A stretch of DNA of 64,000 nt from Lacibacter sp. H375 (lineage in GTDB: Bacteria; Bacteroidota; Bacteroidia; Chitinophagales; Chitinophagaceae), in contig NZ_JBBKTT010000001.1 of the NCBI RefSeq assembly GCF_037892425.1, positions 1,550,001 to 1,614,000 on the forward strand, in the 5' to 3' direction. Made by a program: the position numbers and the translations under genes. Positions 18,410 through 27,657 of this stretch are shown one piece after another (the first letter of the stretch is position 1; each line of letters opens with the position of its first letter). Under the pieces are notes generated by a model, which made no database searches, had not been told where the DNA came from, and saw only the letters and a list, made by a program, of their open reading frames with translations.

Positions 18410-19990
18410 ATGAAACGTATTTCAGTTTATATAAGTTCTCTACTGTTGGGGGTAGCTCTTTTAATAAGCTGCCACAAACAACTCGACAGAAACCCACCCA
18501 ACTCATTGCCTTCGGGAAATACCTATAGTTCAGAAGCAGGTTATCTGCAGGTACTTGCCAAAGTGTATGGAAGTATGGCACTTACAGGTAACCAGGGACC
18601 GGCCGGTAATGGTGATGTAGCCGGTATCGATGAAGGTACTTCTGATTTTCTGCGCTTATTCTGGAAAGCACAGGAGTTAAGTACCGATGAAGCTGTTGTT
18701 GCATGGAACGATCCTGGTATCCAGGATTTTCATAACATGAATTGGAGCTCCAGTAACCCTATGACAAAAGGGTTGTATTACCGTTGCACATACATCATTA
18801 CACTTTGTAACGAGTTTATACGTGAAAGCGATCCTTCAAAGTTGGGAGGCCGTGGAATCACGGGCGCATCGGCTGAAAACATTAAACGTATGCGTGCCGA
18901 AACAAGATTTGTGCGTGCCTTTTCTTATTGGGTACTGCTTGATTTATATGGTAAACCAGGCTTTACAACAGAAAACGATCCAATTGGTAAGTTTAATCCA
19001 GAGCAAACAGACAGGACGAAATTATTTACATATATCGAAGGCGAATTGAAAGCGATAGAGGCTGATTTATCAAATGCCCGTACCGCTGATTATGGCCGAG
19101 TAGATAAAGCTGCTGCCTGGTCTTTGCTTGCACGAATGTATCTCAATGCAAAAGTTTATATTAATACAGAAAAGTATACTGAGGCAATCACCTATTCAAA
19201 ACGTGTTATTGATGCAGGATATGGTTTATTAAGTGATTACCGTTGGCTAGGTCTTGCCGACAATAATTTGAGTAATCCTGAATTTATCTGGACGCTTAAC
19301 TACGATGGGATAAGATCAAAAAACTATGGTGGCACTACTTTCCTCGTGAACGCATCTGTAGGTGGCGATATGGATAAAAATGTTTCGGGCCTGGGAGCTT
19401 GGGGCGGCATTCGCACAACCCGCAATATTCCCGACCTGTTTCCTGATGTAAATGGTAATGGCGATAAACGTGCACAGTTTTCAACAGGCTCACAAAAAAT
19501 CGATATCAATAACATTTCAGAGTTTAAAGATGGACTAGCCATTATTAAGTATCGCAACAAAACCCGTAGTGGAGCGTTCGGCCAGGATCCGGAGAAAACT
19601 TTTTCTGATATTGATTTTCCCATTTTCCGCTTAGCTGAAATGTATCTGATATATGCAGAAGCGGTAAAACGTGGAGGCACCGGTGGTACTGATGCGCAGG
19701 CATTGATCTATCTGAATGCTTTGCGTTCACGTGCACAGGTTACAGCAGCTCCTTTAGGGTTTTATACTCTTGACTATATCATAGATGAACGTGCAAGAGA
19801 ATTGCATTGGGAAGGTTTCCGGAGAACTGACCTTATCCGGTTCAACCGTTTTGTTGAAGGTACTTACCTGTGGCCATGGAAAGGGGGCGTAAAAAGTGGT
19901 ACCGGCGTTTCAGATATTAGAAAACTTTATCCCATTCCTGATTCTGAAATCGCAGCAAACCCTAACCTGACACAGAATACAGGTTATTAA
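18410..19990 (+). CDS. SusD/RagB family glycan-binding lipoprotein
   Basis: 526 residues. Lipoprotein signal MKRISVYISSLLLGVALLISC with lipobox Cys at ~21, then the SusD start pattern KQLDRNPPNSLPSG. TPR-like helices (MRAETRFVRAFSYWVLLDLYG) and the SusD C-terminal signature (FRLAEMYLIYAEAVKRGGT, then ERARELHWEGFRRTDLIRF) are present. It caps the SusC barrel and binds glycan at the cell surface. The gene starts 18 nt after SusC and ends 20 nt before the SusE-like gene, so an operon is very likely. Confidence 0.95.
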   Translation: MKRISVYISSLLLGVALLISCHKQLDRNPPNSLPSGNTYSSEAGYLQVLAKVYGSMALTGNQGPAGNGDVAGIDEGTSDFLRLFWKAQELSTDEAVVAWNDPGIQDFHNMNWSSSNPMTKGLYYRCTYIITLCNEFIRESDPSKLGGRGITGASAENIKRMRAETRFVRAFSYWVLLDLYGKPGFTTENDPIGKFNPEQTDRTKLFTYIEGELKAIEADLSNARTADYGRVDKAAAWSLLARMYLNAKVYINTEKYTEAITYSKRVIDAGYGLLSDYRWLGLADNNLSNPEFIWTLNYDGIRSKNYGGTTFLVNASVGGDMDKNVSGLGAWGGIRTTRNIPDLFPDVNGNGDKRAQFSTGSQKIDINNISEFKDGLAIIKYRNKTRSGAFGQDPEKTFSDIDFPIFRLAEMYLIYAEAVKRGGTGGTDAQALIYLNALRSRAQVTAAPLGFYTLDYIIDERARELHWEGFRRTDLIRFNRFVEGTYLWPWKGGVKSGTGVSDIRKLYPIPDSEIAANPNLTQNTGY

Positions 19991-20010
19991 TCACATTAAA
20001 AGAACGAAAC

Positions 20011-20871
20011 ATGAAATCATACATCAACCGTTTTTCGCTCTTTGCAGTCATCCTGTTTTTGTTTGCCTGCGAGAAAGCTGAAAACAAGATCAATTTCAAA
20101 GACGGAACAAACCCTGTATTAACAGCAAGTACAAATGCTGTTATACTGCAGCCGGGGAGTGAAGCAAATACAGCTCTTCGTTTAAACTGGACAAATCCTA
20201 ATTACAGTTTTACAACAGGTATCAGTTCACACGATGTGAAATACACATTGGAACTGGATACACTTGGTGCCAATTTCGGTAGCGCAAGAAAATTTGTAAC
20301 AGTGTTTTCAAAAGAATTATCAAAAACTTACACTGTAACAGAGTTGAACGGCATTATGGGTAATGATATGCGTCTTCCCCTCGAACCACGCCGCACATTT
20401 ACTTTCCAGGCAAGAATAACATCAAGCCTTGGTGTGGGTTCTGACGCAGTTCCTCGTCAATCAAACATTATCACTTTTACAGCCAGCCCCTTTATTCCAC
20501 CACCCAAAGTGGAACCTCCGGGCACTGTTGCCAATAATTACAATGACGGCGAACTTTACATTGTTGGTGATGCTTCACCAAATGGATGGGCAAATCCTTT
20601 GCAGGCATTGTACAAAGCTTCGCAAACATTTACAAAAAAATCAAAAACATTATATGAACTCACCCTCGCATTACCCGGTGGTGGAGGATATAAACTGATA
20701 CAAACAGACGGTGTTTGGGATACACAATATCATATGACTGTTGGTACGTGGGCAGGCGGGCAATTCGAAAAGAAAAATGCAGATCCAACATTCCCTGGTC
20801 CTCCAACTGCCGGTACCTACAAAATCACTGTCGATTTTCAGTTAGGCGAATACACGGTTGTAAAACTATAA
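20011..20871 (+). CDS. SusE-like outer-membrane lipoprotein
   Basis: 286 residues. Lipobox in the signal MKSYINRFSLFAVILFLFAC (Cys20). An N-terminal SusE-type domain (ILQPGSEANTALRLNWTNPN; DVKYTLELDTLGANF) is followed by a C-terminal starch-binding SusF/SusE-type module (GELYIVGDASPNGWANP, YKLIQTDGVWDTQYH). The family binds starch at the cell surface but does not transport it. It sits between SusD (20-nt gap) and the SusF-like gene (11-nt gap), the canonical susCDEF order. Confidence 0.88.
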   Translation: MKSYINRFSLFAVILFLFACEKAENKINFKDGTNPVLTASTNAVILQPGSEANTALRLNWTNPNYSFTTGISSHDVKYTLELDTLGANFGSARKFVTVFSKELSKTYTVTELNGIMGNDMRLPLEPRRTFTFQARITSSLGVGSDAVPRQSNIITFTASPFIPPPKVEPPGTVANNYNDGELYIVGDASPNGWANPLQALYKASQTFTKKSKTLYELTLALPGGGGYKLIQTDGVWDTQYHMTVGTWAGGQFEKKNADPTFPGPPTAGTYKITVDFQLGEYTVVKL

Positions 20872-20882
20872 ACCACATTACA

Positions 20883-22649
20883 ATGAAACTATTTAATCAT
20901 ACACGCTTTTCTCACCTGGTGTTGTTGTTTTTGCTGGCAGGGTGTGCAAAAGCTCCGGAACTGAAGTATCACAACAACGGTACCGCCGTTAACTTAACTT
21001 CTTCAGCAGCTTCCATTGCACCAACTGCAGCAGATTCAAATAAAGTGATACTTACTTTGAACTGGACAAGCCCTGCATATGCGACTGACAGCAATACCTA
21101 CAAGTATATTCTTGAATTGGATTCCAGTACCAAGAATTTTACCAAGCCAAACACAATCATTCAAACAGGAGCACGTGTTAAAACATTTACCGGCAAAGAG
21201 ATCAATAATATGCTCTTGAACTATGGTTTTGCTTTAGGTGTACCGGTTGATCTTGATTTTCGTATTACGTCCTCTTATAGTAATAATAACGAACAATATA
21301 AATCAAATATCCTGAAGGTTCGTGTTACGCCTTATAGCGACCCTTCAGTATTGCAAACGGAAAAAACAACGGTAACCGGTACTTTAAATACATCCGGAGA
21401 TCCATCTAACAAGTTTACCTGGACACGTTCGTTTACCGGTTACAGCGGTGTAGTTACTTATACATTGCAATACGATTCTACAGGTAAAAATTTTGCATCA
21501 CTTAAGGAAATTGCAGTAGGCAATGATGCTTATCTGAAACAACTGAATGTAGGTGAGATGAATGATGCCGCTTTGAATGAAGGTGTGGCTGGTGGTACAA
21601 CTGGTAAAATTGATTTTCGTGTTAAGGCGGTAACGGCGCAAGGTGCAATATCTTATTCAAACACGGTTTCTGTAACAATCAATACGTACATTCCTTTGCT
21701 TCGTTTTTACTTGCCGGGAAGTTACCAGGCATCAACCGGGCAAGGAACTGACTGGAGCCCATCGAATGCCCCTGAGTTGATCCGAGACCTTCGTCCGGCA
21801 GCATTAAACAAGTTATACTATATCTACATTTGGTTACCCGCCAATACCGAGTTTAAAGTAACGCAGGGACGTAGTTGGGATGTGAATTATGGTGGAACAG
21901 GCGGCAATCTGGTACAGGGAGCAAATGATAATCTGAAAGTGACAAATGCAGGTTTTTATCGTATCTCTATCGACCGCACTTCACTGAAGTATGATATTCG
22001 TGAAGGTCGCATGGGATTTGTTGGTGATGCAAGCGGCGCAGGTTGGAGTCCGAGCGGTGCATTCCCGAACTATGCAATGGGTCTTGCTTCAACAAACCTG
22101 TTTGTAGGGGTTACAAACTTTAATACCGGTGCCTGGAAAATGATCGATCATAACGATTGGAACAGTGGTGACATTAATGTAACCAATGCACGTAGTTATG
22201 GTGCAGCTGGTGCAAGTGGCAGCACAATGGAGGTGAACGGTGGCAACTTCCCCAACATTGCGACTGCTGGTCGTTACCGTGTAATGTGGGATGGCCGTAA
22301 TCGTGACAATATTAAATACGAGTTGTCGCCGGCTACCGAAATGCGGGTAGTAGGTAATGGTATTCAAGGTGTACCGGATTGGAACCCGGGAGCCAGCCCT
22401 CAAATGACATACATCGGATCTGGTAAATGGCAAATAACTGTAACACTTGTTGCCGGTAAGGACATTAAATTCCTTGCAGGTAACGATTGGGGTGCATTTG
22501 ATTATGAAGACAACAGCGGCGGTGTTACTGCCACTGGTGTAGCCCGTAAGATCAAATGGGAAGGCGGTGATAATTTTAAAACGCCCGCAGCAACTGGTTC
22601 TTATACGATTACCTTAGATGAGCATGCTCAAACTGTAACTATACAATAG
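20883..22649 (+). CDS. SusF-like starch-binding outer-membrane lipoprotein
   Basis: 588 residues from the ATG at 20883. The open frame extends 56 codons upstream but overlaps SusE and lacks a signal, while this start gives a lipobox (HLVLLFLLAGC). The first ~210 residues repeat the SusE N-terminal fold twice (LTLNWTSPAYATDSNTYKYI, then FTWTRSFTGYSGVVTYTLQY). Three C-terminal modules share the pattern [LFM]xxVGDAS/GNG-x-GW/W, with aromatic residues typical of starch-binding sites (MGFVGDASGAGWSPSG; MRVVGNGIQGVPDWNPG). It is the last gene of the locus and is followed by a strong terminator. Confidence 0.86.
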   Translation: MKLFNHTRFSHLVLLFLLAGCAKAPELKYHNNGTAVNLTSSAASIAPTAADSNKVILTLNWTSPAYATDSNTYKYILELDSSTKNFTKPNTIIQTGARVKTFTGKEINNMLLNYGFALGVPVDLDFRITSSYSNNNEQYKSNILKVRVTPYSDPSVLQTEKTTVTGTLNTSGDPSNKFTWTRSFTGYSGVVTYTLQYDSTGKNFASLKEIAVGNDAYLKQLNVGEMNDAALNEGVAGGTTGKIDFRVKAVTAQGAISYSNTVSVTINTYIPLLRFYLPGSYQASTGQGTDWSPSNAPELIRDLRPAALNKLYYIYIWLPANTEFKVTQGRSWDVNYGGTGGNLVQGANDNLKVTNAGFYRISIDRTSLKYDIREGRMGFVGDASGAGWSPSGAFPNYAMGLASTNLFVGVTNFNTGAWKMIDHNDWNSGDINVTNARSYGAAGASGSTMEVNGGNFPNIATAGRYRVMWDGRNRDNIKYELSPATEMRVVGNGIQGVPDWNPGASPQMTYIGSGKWQITVTLVAGKDIKFLAGNDWGAFDYEDNSGGVTATGVARKIKWEGGDNFKTPAATGSYTITLDEHAQTVTIQ

Positions 22650-22668
22650 TTAGAATTTCTATCAGAGT

Positions 22669-22704
22669 AAAGCCGACAGTAACCACTGTCGGCTTTTTCT
22701 TTTA
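22669..22704 (+). terminator. Rho-independent terminator of the Sus-like operon
   Basis: AAAGCCGACAGT (22669-22680), an AACC loop, and ACTGTCGGCTTT (22685-22696) form a perfect 12-bp stem followed by a T-rich tract, 20 nt after the SusF-like stop. Confidence 0.92.
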
Positions 22705-22772
22705 TTTCCCTTTGCCAAAACCTCTGGTAGCCCTTATTTTCATTACCTTCGTGCCCTTAATTTTCAAAGGTT

Positions 22773-23540
22773 ATGTCATCCTTGCGTGATCAATTGAACA
22801 TGGAGCGGTTACCGCAGCACATTGCCATCATTATGGATGGGAATGGCCGTTGGGCCAAGGAGCAGGGGCAAGATCGTCTCTTTGGTCATTTTCATGGTGT
22901 TGAAAGTGTACGGGATATTGTGGAAGGATGTGCAGAATTGGGAGTGAAATATCTTACGCTTTATGCATTCAGTACTGAAAACTGGGATCGTCCAATTGAA
23001 GAAGTAACAGGGTTGATGGAGTTGTTGGTTGATACGATTCGTAAAGAAACGGCCACGCTTAATAAGAACAAGATCAAATTGCATGTTATTGGAGATACGA
23101 ATATGTTACCCGATTATGCAAGAAAAGAATTGCAGGAAAGTGTAGATGAACTGAAAGATAACACGGGTTTGAATCTTGTTATGGCACTCAGTTACAGCAG
23201 TCGCTGGGAAATTGTAAATGCCATTAAGAATATTGCAGCCGATGTAAAGGCCGGAAAATTGGAGCCTTTTGAAATTGACCAGGATACCATCAAGGATTAT
23301 TTAACTACACGTGAGTTTCCTGATCCGGAATTGATGATTCGTACCAGTGGTGAATACCGCATCAGTAACTTTCTTTTATATCAATTGGCCTACGCAGAAT
23401 TGTATTTTACCAATGTACGCTGGCCCGATTTCAGAAAAGAGAATTTATATGAAGCTATTCTCGATTTCCAGGGCAGGGAGAGGCGTTTTGGGAAAACAGG
23501 TGAGCAGGTAAAAACAAGCGAACCTATAACACAATCCTAA
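22773..23540 (+). CDS. uppS: Isoprenyl (undecaprenyl) diphosphate synthase
   Basis: 255 residues. The cis-prenyltransferase signature is intact: HIAIIMDGNGRWAKEQG with catalytic Asp22, FGHFHGVESVRDIV, TLYAFSTENWDRP, and the C-terminal IRTSGEYRISNFLLYQLAY with FTNVRWPDF. It condenses isopentenyl diphosphate units onto farnesyl diphosphate in the cytoplasm to make the lipid carrier for peptidoglycan and O-antigen. The gene heads an envelope cluster (bamA and two Skp-like genes follow). TACCTTCG at 22744-22751 is a one-mismatch -7 box. The gap to bamA (170 nt) suggests a separate promoter for bamA. Confidence 0.96.
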   Translation: MSSLRDQLNMERLPQHIAIIMDGNGRWAKEQGQDRLFGHFHGVESVRDIVEGCAELGVKYLTLYAFSTENWDRPIEEVTGLMELLVDTIRKETATLNKNKIKLHVIGDTNMLPDYARKELQESVDELKDNTGLNLVMALSYSSRWEIVNAIKNIAADVKAGKLEPFEIDQDTIKDYLTTREFPDPELMIRTSGEYRISNFLLYQLAYAELYFTNVRWPDFRKENLYEAILDFQGRERRFGKTGEQVKTSEPITQS

Positions 23541-23710
23541 GAAGCTGTGAAGATGGCCATTTTAACAAAGAGTTTCAGCAAAACCAACTATTTTGCCGCC
23601 CGGCCGATGACGTTATAAGTCACGGTCAGACTTGCAATGCAACGTCCGACTGTAAAGGCATGAGGGGCATTTTTATAACCGATATACAACATAACCGTAA
23701 CTGAATTTTG

Positions 23711-26449
23711 ATGCGCTTGAATAGAAAATTATTACTGCTTATTCTGATTTGCTCCTGCGTTTACCTGCCTGCAATGGCACAGCAAACCGACACCACCAAA
23801 CCAGTTTCAGTTGATCCTGAACTGGAAGCGATCATGAATTCAAAAGTGCCGAAAGAATATATTATTGCCGGCATTACTGTTAGTGGCTCCAAAACATTTG
23901 ATTCAGCATTACTGGTTTCTGTAACCGGTATCTCTGTTGGCGATAAAGTTTACCTGCCCGGTGGAGATCTCTTTAGTAAAGCAATTGCTGCAATCTGGCG
24001 TCAGCAATATTTTGACGATGCAACCATTTACATTACAAAAGTTGATGGGAAAGATATTTACATTGAAATAAATGTAACAGAGCGTGCAAGGTTAGGCAAC
24101 TTCTTTTTCAAAGGCATCAAGAAAGGTGAAGAAGATGAGTTGAAGGAAAAAGTAGGGCTTACTCCAAACAAAGTAATTACAGAAAATCTTCGCCGAACTA
24201 GTATTGAAAAAATTGAAAAATTTTATTCAGAGAAAGGGTTCAGACAAATTGATGTAAATATCACAGAAACAAAAAATGCTGTAAACCCTAACTTTATTGA
24301 TCTAACGTTTAACGTTAACAAAGGCAAGAAAGTTAAGATCGATGAGATATTTATATCAGGTAACGAGGTTGTATCTGATCTTAAGATCAAGAAGCAGTTA
24401 AAGGGAACAAAGGAGCGTATGCGTTTTACATTGTATCCTGAAAAAAATGCTTCAGCTTACGGCGGTAAAGATTCGGTTACGTTCAAAGAGTTTATGAAAG
24501 ACCGGGGATTTCTATCGCTTTCTAAAGTGAGAGATTTTCTTGATCCATGGTTCCGCATTAAATTCTCAGCTGCAAAATTCAACCAGAATAAATACATCGA
24601 AGACAAAGAGAAAATTCTTGCTTACTACAATTCACTCGGCTATCGTGATGCGGTTATTGAAAAAGATACCAACTATTATAACAGTAAAGGGAACCTGATA
24701 ATTGATGTAAAGGTTGATGAAGGTCGGCAGTATTACTTCGGTAACATTACATGGAGAGGAAATACAAAGTACAGCGATTCGGTACTAAACAATATTCTTG
24801 GCATCCAACGTGGCGATATTTACAATCTCGAAACACTGAATTCTAAATTAGGCAAGCAACTTTCAGCTGAAGGTGGTGATATCAGCGGCCTTTATATGGA
24901 TGATGGTTACTTGTTCTTCCGTGTTGAACCAATTGAAACAAAAGTTTACAATGACACGATTGATTACGAGATTCGTTTATCTGAAGGTCCACAAGCAACC
25001 ATTCGTGCAATAAATATTTACGGTAACGATAAAACCAAGGAATATGTGATCCGTCGTGAGTTACGTACGATCCCTGGTGAAAAGTTCAGTCGCAGTGATA
25101 TGATCCGTTCTATCCGTGAGTTATCTGCATTGAACTATTTCAATCCTGAAAAGATCAATCCAAACCCGGTTCCAAATCCTGATGATGGTACTGTTGATAT
25201 TAACTATACACTTGAAGAAAAATCAAGCGATCAGTTGGAGTTGAGCGCAGGTTGGGGTGGGTTGATCGGTTTAACAGGTACACTTGGTGTTACGTTCAAC
25301 AACTTTTCTACCAAAAATATTTTCAAGAAATCTGCATGGCAGCCTTTGCCTAGTGGCGATGGTCAGCGTTTATCCATTCGTGTGCAATCAAACGGTCCGT
25401 CTTTCAGTTCACAAAACTTCTCGTTTACTGAACCATGGTTGGGCGGTAAGAAAAGAAATAATCTTACGTTGAGTTTGTTCCGTACAAAATTGGCTAATGC
25501 ATTCGATCCTGTTACAGGACTGCCGTTACGTCGCAAATCGGAAGATGCTCAATACCTCCGTACGTTTGGTGCAAGCGTATCATTGGGTAAACAATTGAAA
25601 TGGCCGGATGACTTTTTCAACCTCATCACTTCAGTTAACTACACACAGTATAAACTGAAAGATTACCCGATCTTCCCTGAACTTGATAGTGGTGTATCGA
25701 ATAACATTAACCTTCGTTTCCAAATCATCCGTTCAAGTGTTGATCAGCCAACGTTCCCACGTTCGGGTTCAACATTCTCTTTAACGGCAACATTTACACC
25801 ACCATGGAGTTTGTTCCGTGATGCAAGTAAGTATAATGATCCTGCAGAGAAATATCGTTTAGTAGAATACCACAAATGGCGTTTGAACTATGAATGGTTT
25901 ATCCCGATCGGAAAACCGGCAGGTGCTGAAAAGAACCGTCAGTTTGTGTTGAAAGCAGCAGCGAAATTTGGTTTCCTTGGCCGTTACAATAAAGATTTGC
26001 CGATATCGCCATTTGAACGTTTCCAGGTGGGTGATGCCGGTTTACAAAATAACTTTGGTATCATTGGTTTCGACATCATTGCACACAGAGGTTATCCCGT
26101 GTATGATAATTCAAACCCTCGGATCAATAACGCCAACCAAACATCAGCAACGCAGTTCTTTACCATCTTCAATAAGTATAGTATGGAATTACGTTACCCA
26201 TTAAGTACCAACCCAAGCAGTACTATTTTTGGTTTAGCGTTTTTTGAAGCTGCCAATGGTTGGTATGATGTGAAGGATTATAATCCATTCAAACTGCGCC
26301 GTAGTGCGGGTTTGGGTATGCGTTTCTTCCTGCCAATGTTTGGTTTGCTCGGGTTTGATTATGGTGTTGGTTTGGATAGAACATTTCCCGGCGCAAGATT
26401 CAGAGATATTTCCAAGTTTACATTTATGCTTGGCTTTGAACCGGAATAA
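23711..26449 (+). CDS. bamA: Outer-membrane protein assembly factor BamA
   Basis: 912 residues from the ATG at 23711. A TTG directly before it in frame would add one residue. Signal peptide (LPAMAQ), then POTRA repeats (ITVSGSKTFDSALLVSVTGI; IDEIFISGNEVVSDLKIKK; GNITWRGNTKYSDSVLNNIL; IRAINIYGNDKTKEYVIRRE) and a 16-strand Omp85 barrel. The barrel holds the family hallmark VRGF-like region (NNFGIIGFDIIAHRGY) and ends in a terminal aromatic strand (FTFMLGFEPE). It inserts beta-barrel proteins, including the SusC proteins of this window, into the outer membrane. It is followed at 45 nt by the first Skp/OmpH gene, the usual Bacteroidota order. Confidence 0.95.
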   Translation: MRLNRKLLLLILICSCVYLPAMAQQTDTTKPVSVDPELEAIMNSKVPKEYIIAGITVSGSKTFDSALLVSVTGISVGDKVYLPGGDLFSKAIAAIWRQQYFDDATIYITKVDGKDIYIEINVTERARLGNFFFKGIKKGEEDELKEKVGLTPNKVITENLRRTSIEKIEKFYSEKGFRQIDVNITETKNAVNPNFIDLTFNVNKGKKVKIDEIFISGNEVVSDLKIKKQLKGTKERMRFTLYPEKNASAYGGKDSVTFKEFMKDRGFLSLSKVRDFLDPWFRIKFSAAKFNQNKYIEDKEKILAYYNSLGYRDAVIEKDTNYYNSKGNLIIDVKVDEGRQYYFGNITWRGNTKYSDSVLNNILGIQRGDIYNLETLNSKLGKQLSAEGGDISGLYMDDGYLFFRVEPIETKVYNDTIDYEIRLSEGPQATIRAINIYGNDKTKEYVIRRELRTIPGEKFSRSDMIRSIRELSALNYFNPEKINPNPVPNPDDGTVDINYTLEEKSSDQLELSAGWGGLIGLTGTLGVTFNNFSTKNIFKKSAWQPLPSGDGQRLSIRVQSNGPSFSSQNFSFTEPWLGGKKRNNLTLSLFRTKLANAFDPVTGLPLRRKSEDAQYLRTFGASVSLGKQLKWPDDFFNLITSVNYTQYKLKDYPIFPELDSGVSNNINLRFQIIRSSVDQPTFPRSGSTFSLTATFTPPWSLFRDASKYNDPAEKYRLVEYHKWRLNYEWFIPIGKPAGAEKNRQFVLKAAAKFGFLGRYNKDLPISPFERFQVGDAGLQNNFGIIGFDIIAHRGYPVYDNSNPRINNANQTSATQFFTIFNKYSMELRYPLSTNPSSTIFGLAFFEAANGWYDVKDYNPFKLRRSAGLGMRFFLPMFGLLGFDYGVGLDRTFPGARFRDISKFTFMLGFEPE

Positions 26450-26493
26450 ACAACTTTTTTGTTGCATCATCCATCATGTATAAAACAAATTGT

Positions 26494-27009
26494 ATGAAGA
26501 CATTCCTGATTGCAGCTTTTAGCTTAATGCTTACAGCATTTAGTGCTAATGCACAACGTTATGCTATTATCGACACCAAGTATGTACTGGATAAAATTCC
26601 TGAGTATAAGGATGCCAATAAAAAACTGGAAGAAATGGCTGACGCATGGCAAAAAGAGATCGATCTGATGCAGGCCGACCTGGATAAAATGTACCGGCAG
26701 CTTGAAACCGAGAAGGCAATGCTTACACCTGAACTTTTGAAAAAAAGAGAAGATGAGATCTTTAATAAAGAGAAGCAGGTGCGTGATTTGCAACGCAGAC
26801 GTTTTGGGTTTGAAGGTGACTACTTCCGAAAAAAGCAGGAATTGGTGAAACCCATACAGGACAAGGTTTACAACGCCGTTCAACGCCTTGCAACTGAAAG
26901 ATTATACGATTTTATTTTGGACAAAAGTGAAGGAATTACCGTTATATTTGCCGACCCTAAACTGGACAAAAGCGATGATGTGTTGAAGATACTGGGTGTT
27001 AAACTTTAA
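26494..27009 (+). CDS. Skp/OmpH family periplasmic chaperone (copy 1)
   Basis: 171 residues from the ATG at 26494, which begins the signal peptide MKTFLIAAFSLMLTAFSANA. An upstream ATG at 26476 would only add a polar MYKTNC. The mature protein starts QRYAIIDTKYVLDKIPEYKD and continues as a long coiled coil (KKLEEMADAWQKEIDLMQAD, RKKQELVKPIQDKV). It closes with a short beta segment, LYDFILDKSEGITVIFADPK, typical of OmpH/Skp. Skp trimers carry unfolded outer-membrane proteins to the Bam complex, which fits its place right after bamA. A second paralogue follows at 27077. Confidence 0.93.
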   Translation: MKTFLIAAFSLMLTAFSANAQRYAIIDTKYVLDKIPEYKDANKKLEEMADAWQKEIDLMQADLDKMYRQLETEKAMLTPELLKKREDEIFNKEKQVRDLQRRRFGFEGDYFRKKQELVKPIQDKVYNAVQRLATERLYDFILDKSEGITVIFADPKLDKSDDVLKILGVKL

Positions 27010-27076
27010 AAAAAACCTGGAACCGATACAACCAAAAGGGATCGCAAGCACACTTTATTTAAAACAAAAAAGAAAA

Positions 27077-27589
27077 ATGAAAAAGATTATTGTTCTGGTG
27101 GTTGCAGTAATTATGGGAACGGCTGCAACAGTGAATGCTCAAAAAATTGGTCACATCAACACAAACGATCTGTTGGTGGCTATGCCTGAAACTAAAAAGG
27201 CACAGGATAGATTAAAAAACTCACAGGATTCACTCAACGTTGTATACGCACAGTTGATCAAAGAATACCAGGAAAAAGACAGTGTTATCCGTATTGATTC
27301 AGCAAAATGGAGCCCTGCTATCAAACAGATCCGTTTCAAAGAATTCCAGGATTTAGCTGATGCAGTACAACAATATTCTACTTCAGCACAACAGTTTTTG
27401 CAACAGAAAGAACAAGAGTTTTTTGCTCCGGTTCAGAAGATTGCATTAGATGCAATTCAATCTGTAGCTAAAGCAAATGGTTATGCATACGTTGTTTCAA
27501 GAGATGCTTTACTAGTGGTACCAACAACAGATGATCTGTTACCATTGGTAAAGAAGTTTCTGAAGATACCTGAAACCCCCGCTAAATAA
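27077..27589 (+). CDS. Skp/OmpH family periplasmic chaperone (copy 2)
   Basis: 170 residues from the ATG at 27077 (MKKIIVLVVAVIMGTAATVNA, a signal peptide). The frame is open 27 codons further upstream into copy 1, but that stretch is not signal-like. The mature start QKIGHINTNDLLVAMPETKK is homologous to that of copy 1. A coiled coil (DRLKNSQDSLNVVYAQLIKE, QQFLQQKEQEFFAPVQKIA) and the closing YAYVVSRDALLVVPTTDD are typical of the family. The two copies are clearly diverged and probably form hetero- or separate homotrimers, as in other Bacteroidota. A strong terminator follows. Confidence 0.93.
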   Translation: MKKIIVLVVAVIMGTAATVNAQKIGHINTNDLLVAMPETKKAQDRLKNSQDSLNVVYAQLIKEYQEKDSVIRIDSAKWSPAIKQIRFKEFQDLADAVQQYSTSAQQFLQQKEQEFFAPVQKIALDAIQSVAKANGYAYVVSRDALLVVPTTDDLLPLVKKFLKIPETPAK

Positions 27590-27613
27590 TTAAGCTTAAG
27601 AAATACAATATTG

Positions 27614-27640
27614 ATCCCGCTTTATGGCGGGATTTTTTTT
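27614..27640 (+). terminator. Rho-independent terminator after the bamA-skp cluster
   Basis: ATCCCGC (27614-27620), a six-base loop, and GCGGGAT (27627-27633) run directly into T8. It lies just 18 nt before the murI start, so murI needs its own start signal or read-through. Confidence 0.92.
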
Positions 27641-27657
27641 GTGCTTACATTAGCAGC

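Noticed and set aside
23541-23710. Tiny ORF starting MAILTKSFSKTNYF before bamA
   Set aside because: Only 21 codons and no conserved feature. The region more likely holds the bamA promoter (TATTTTG near 23589).
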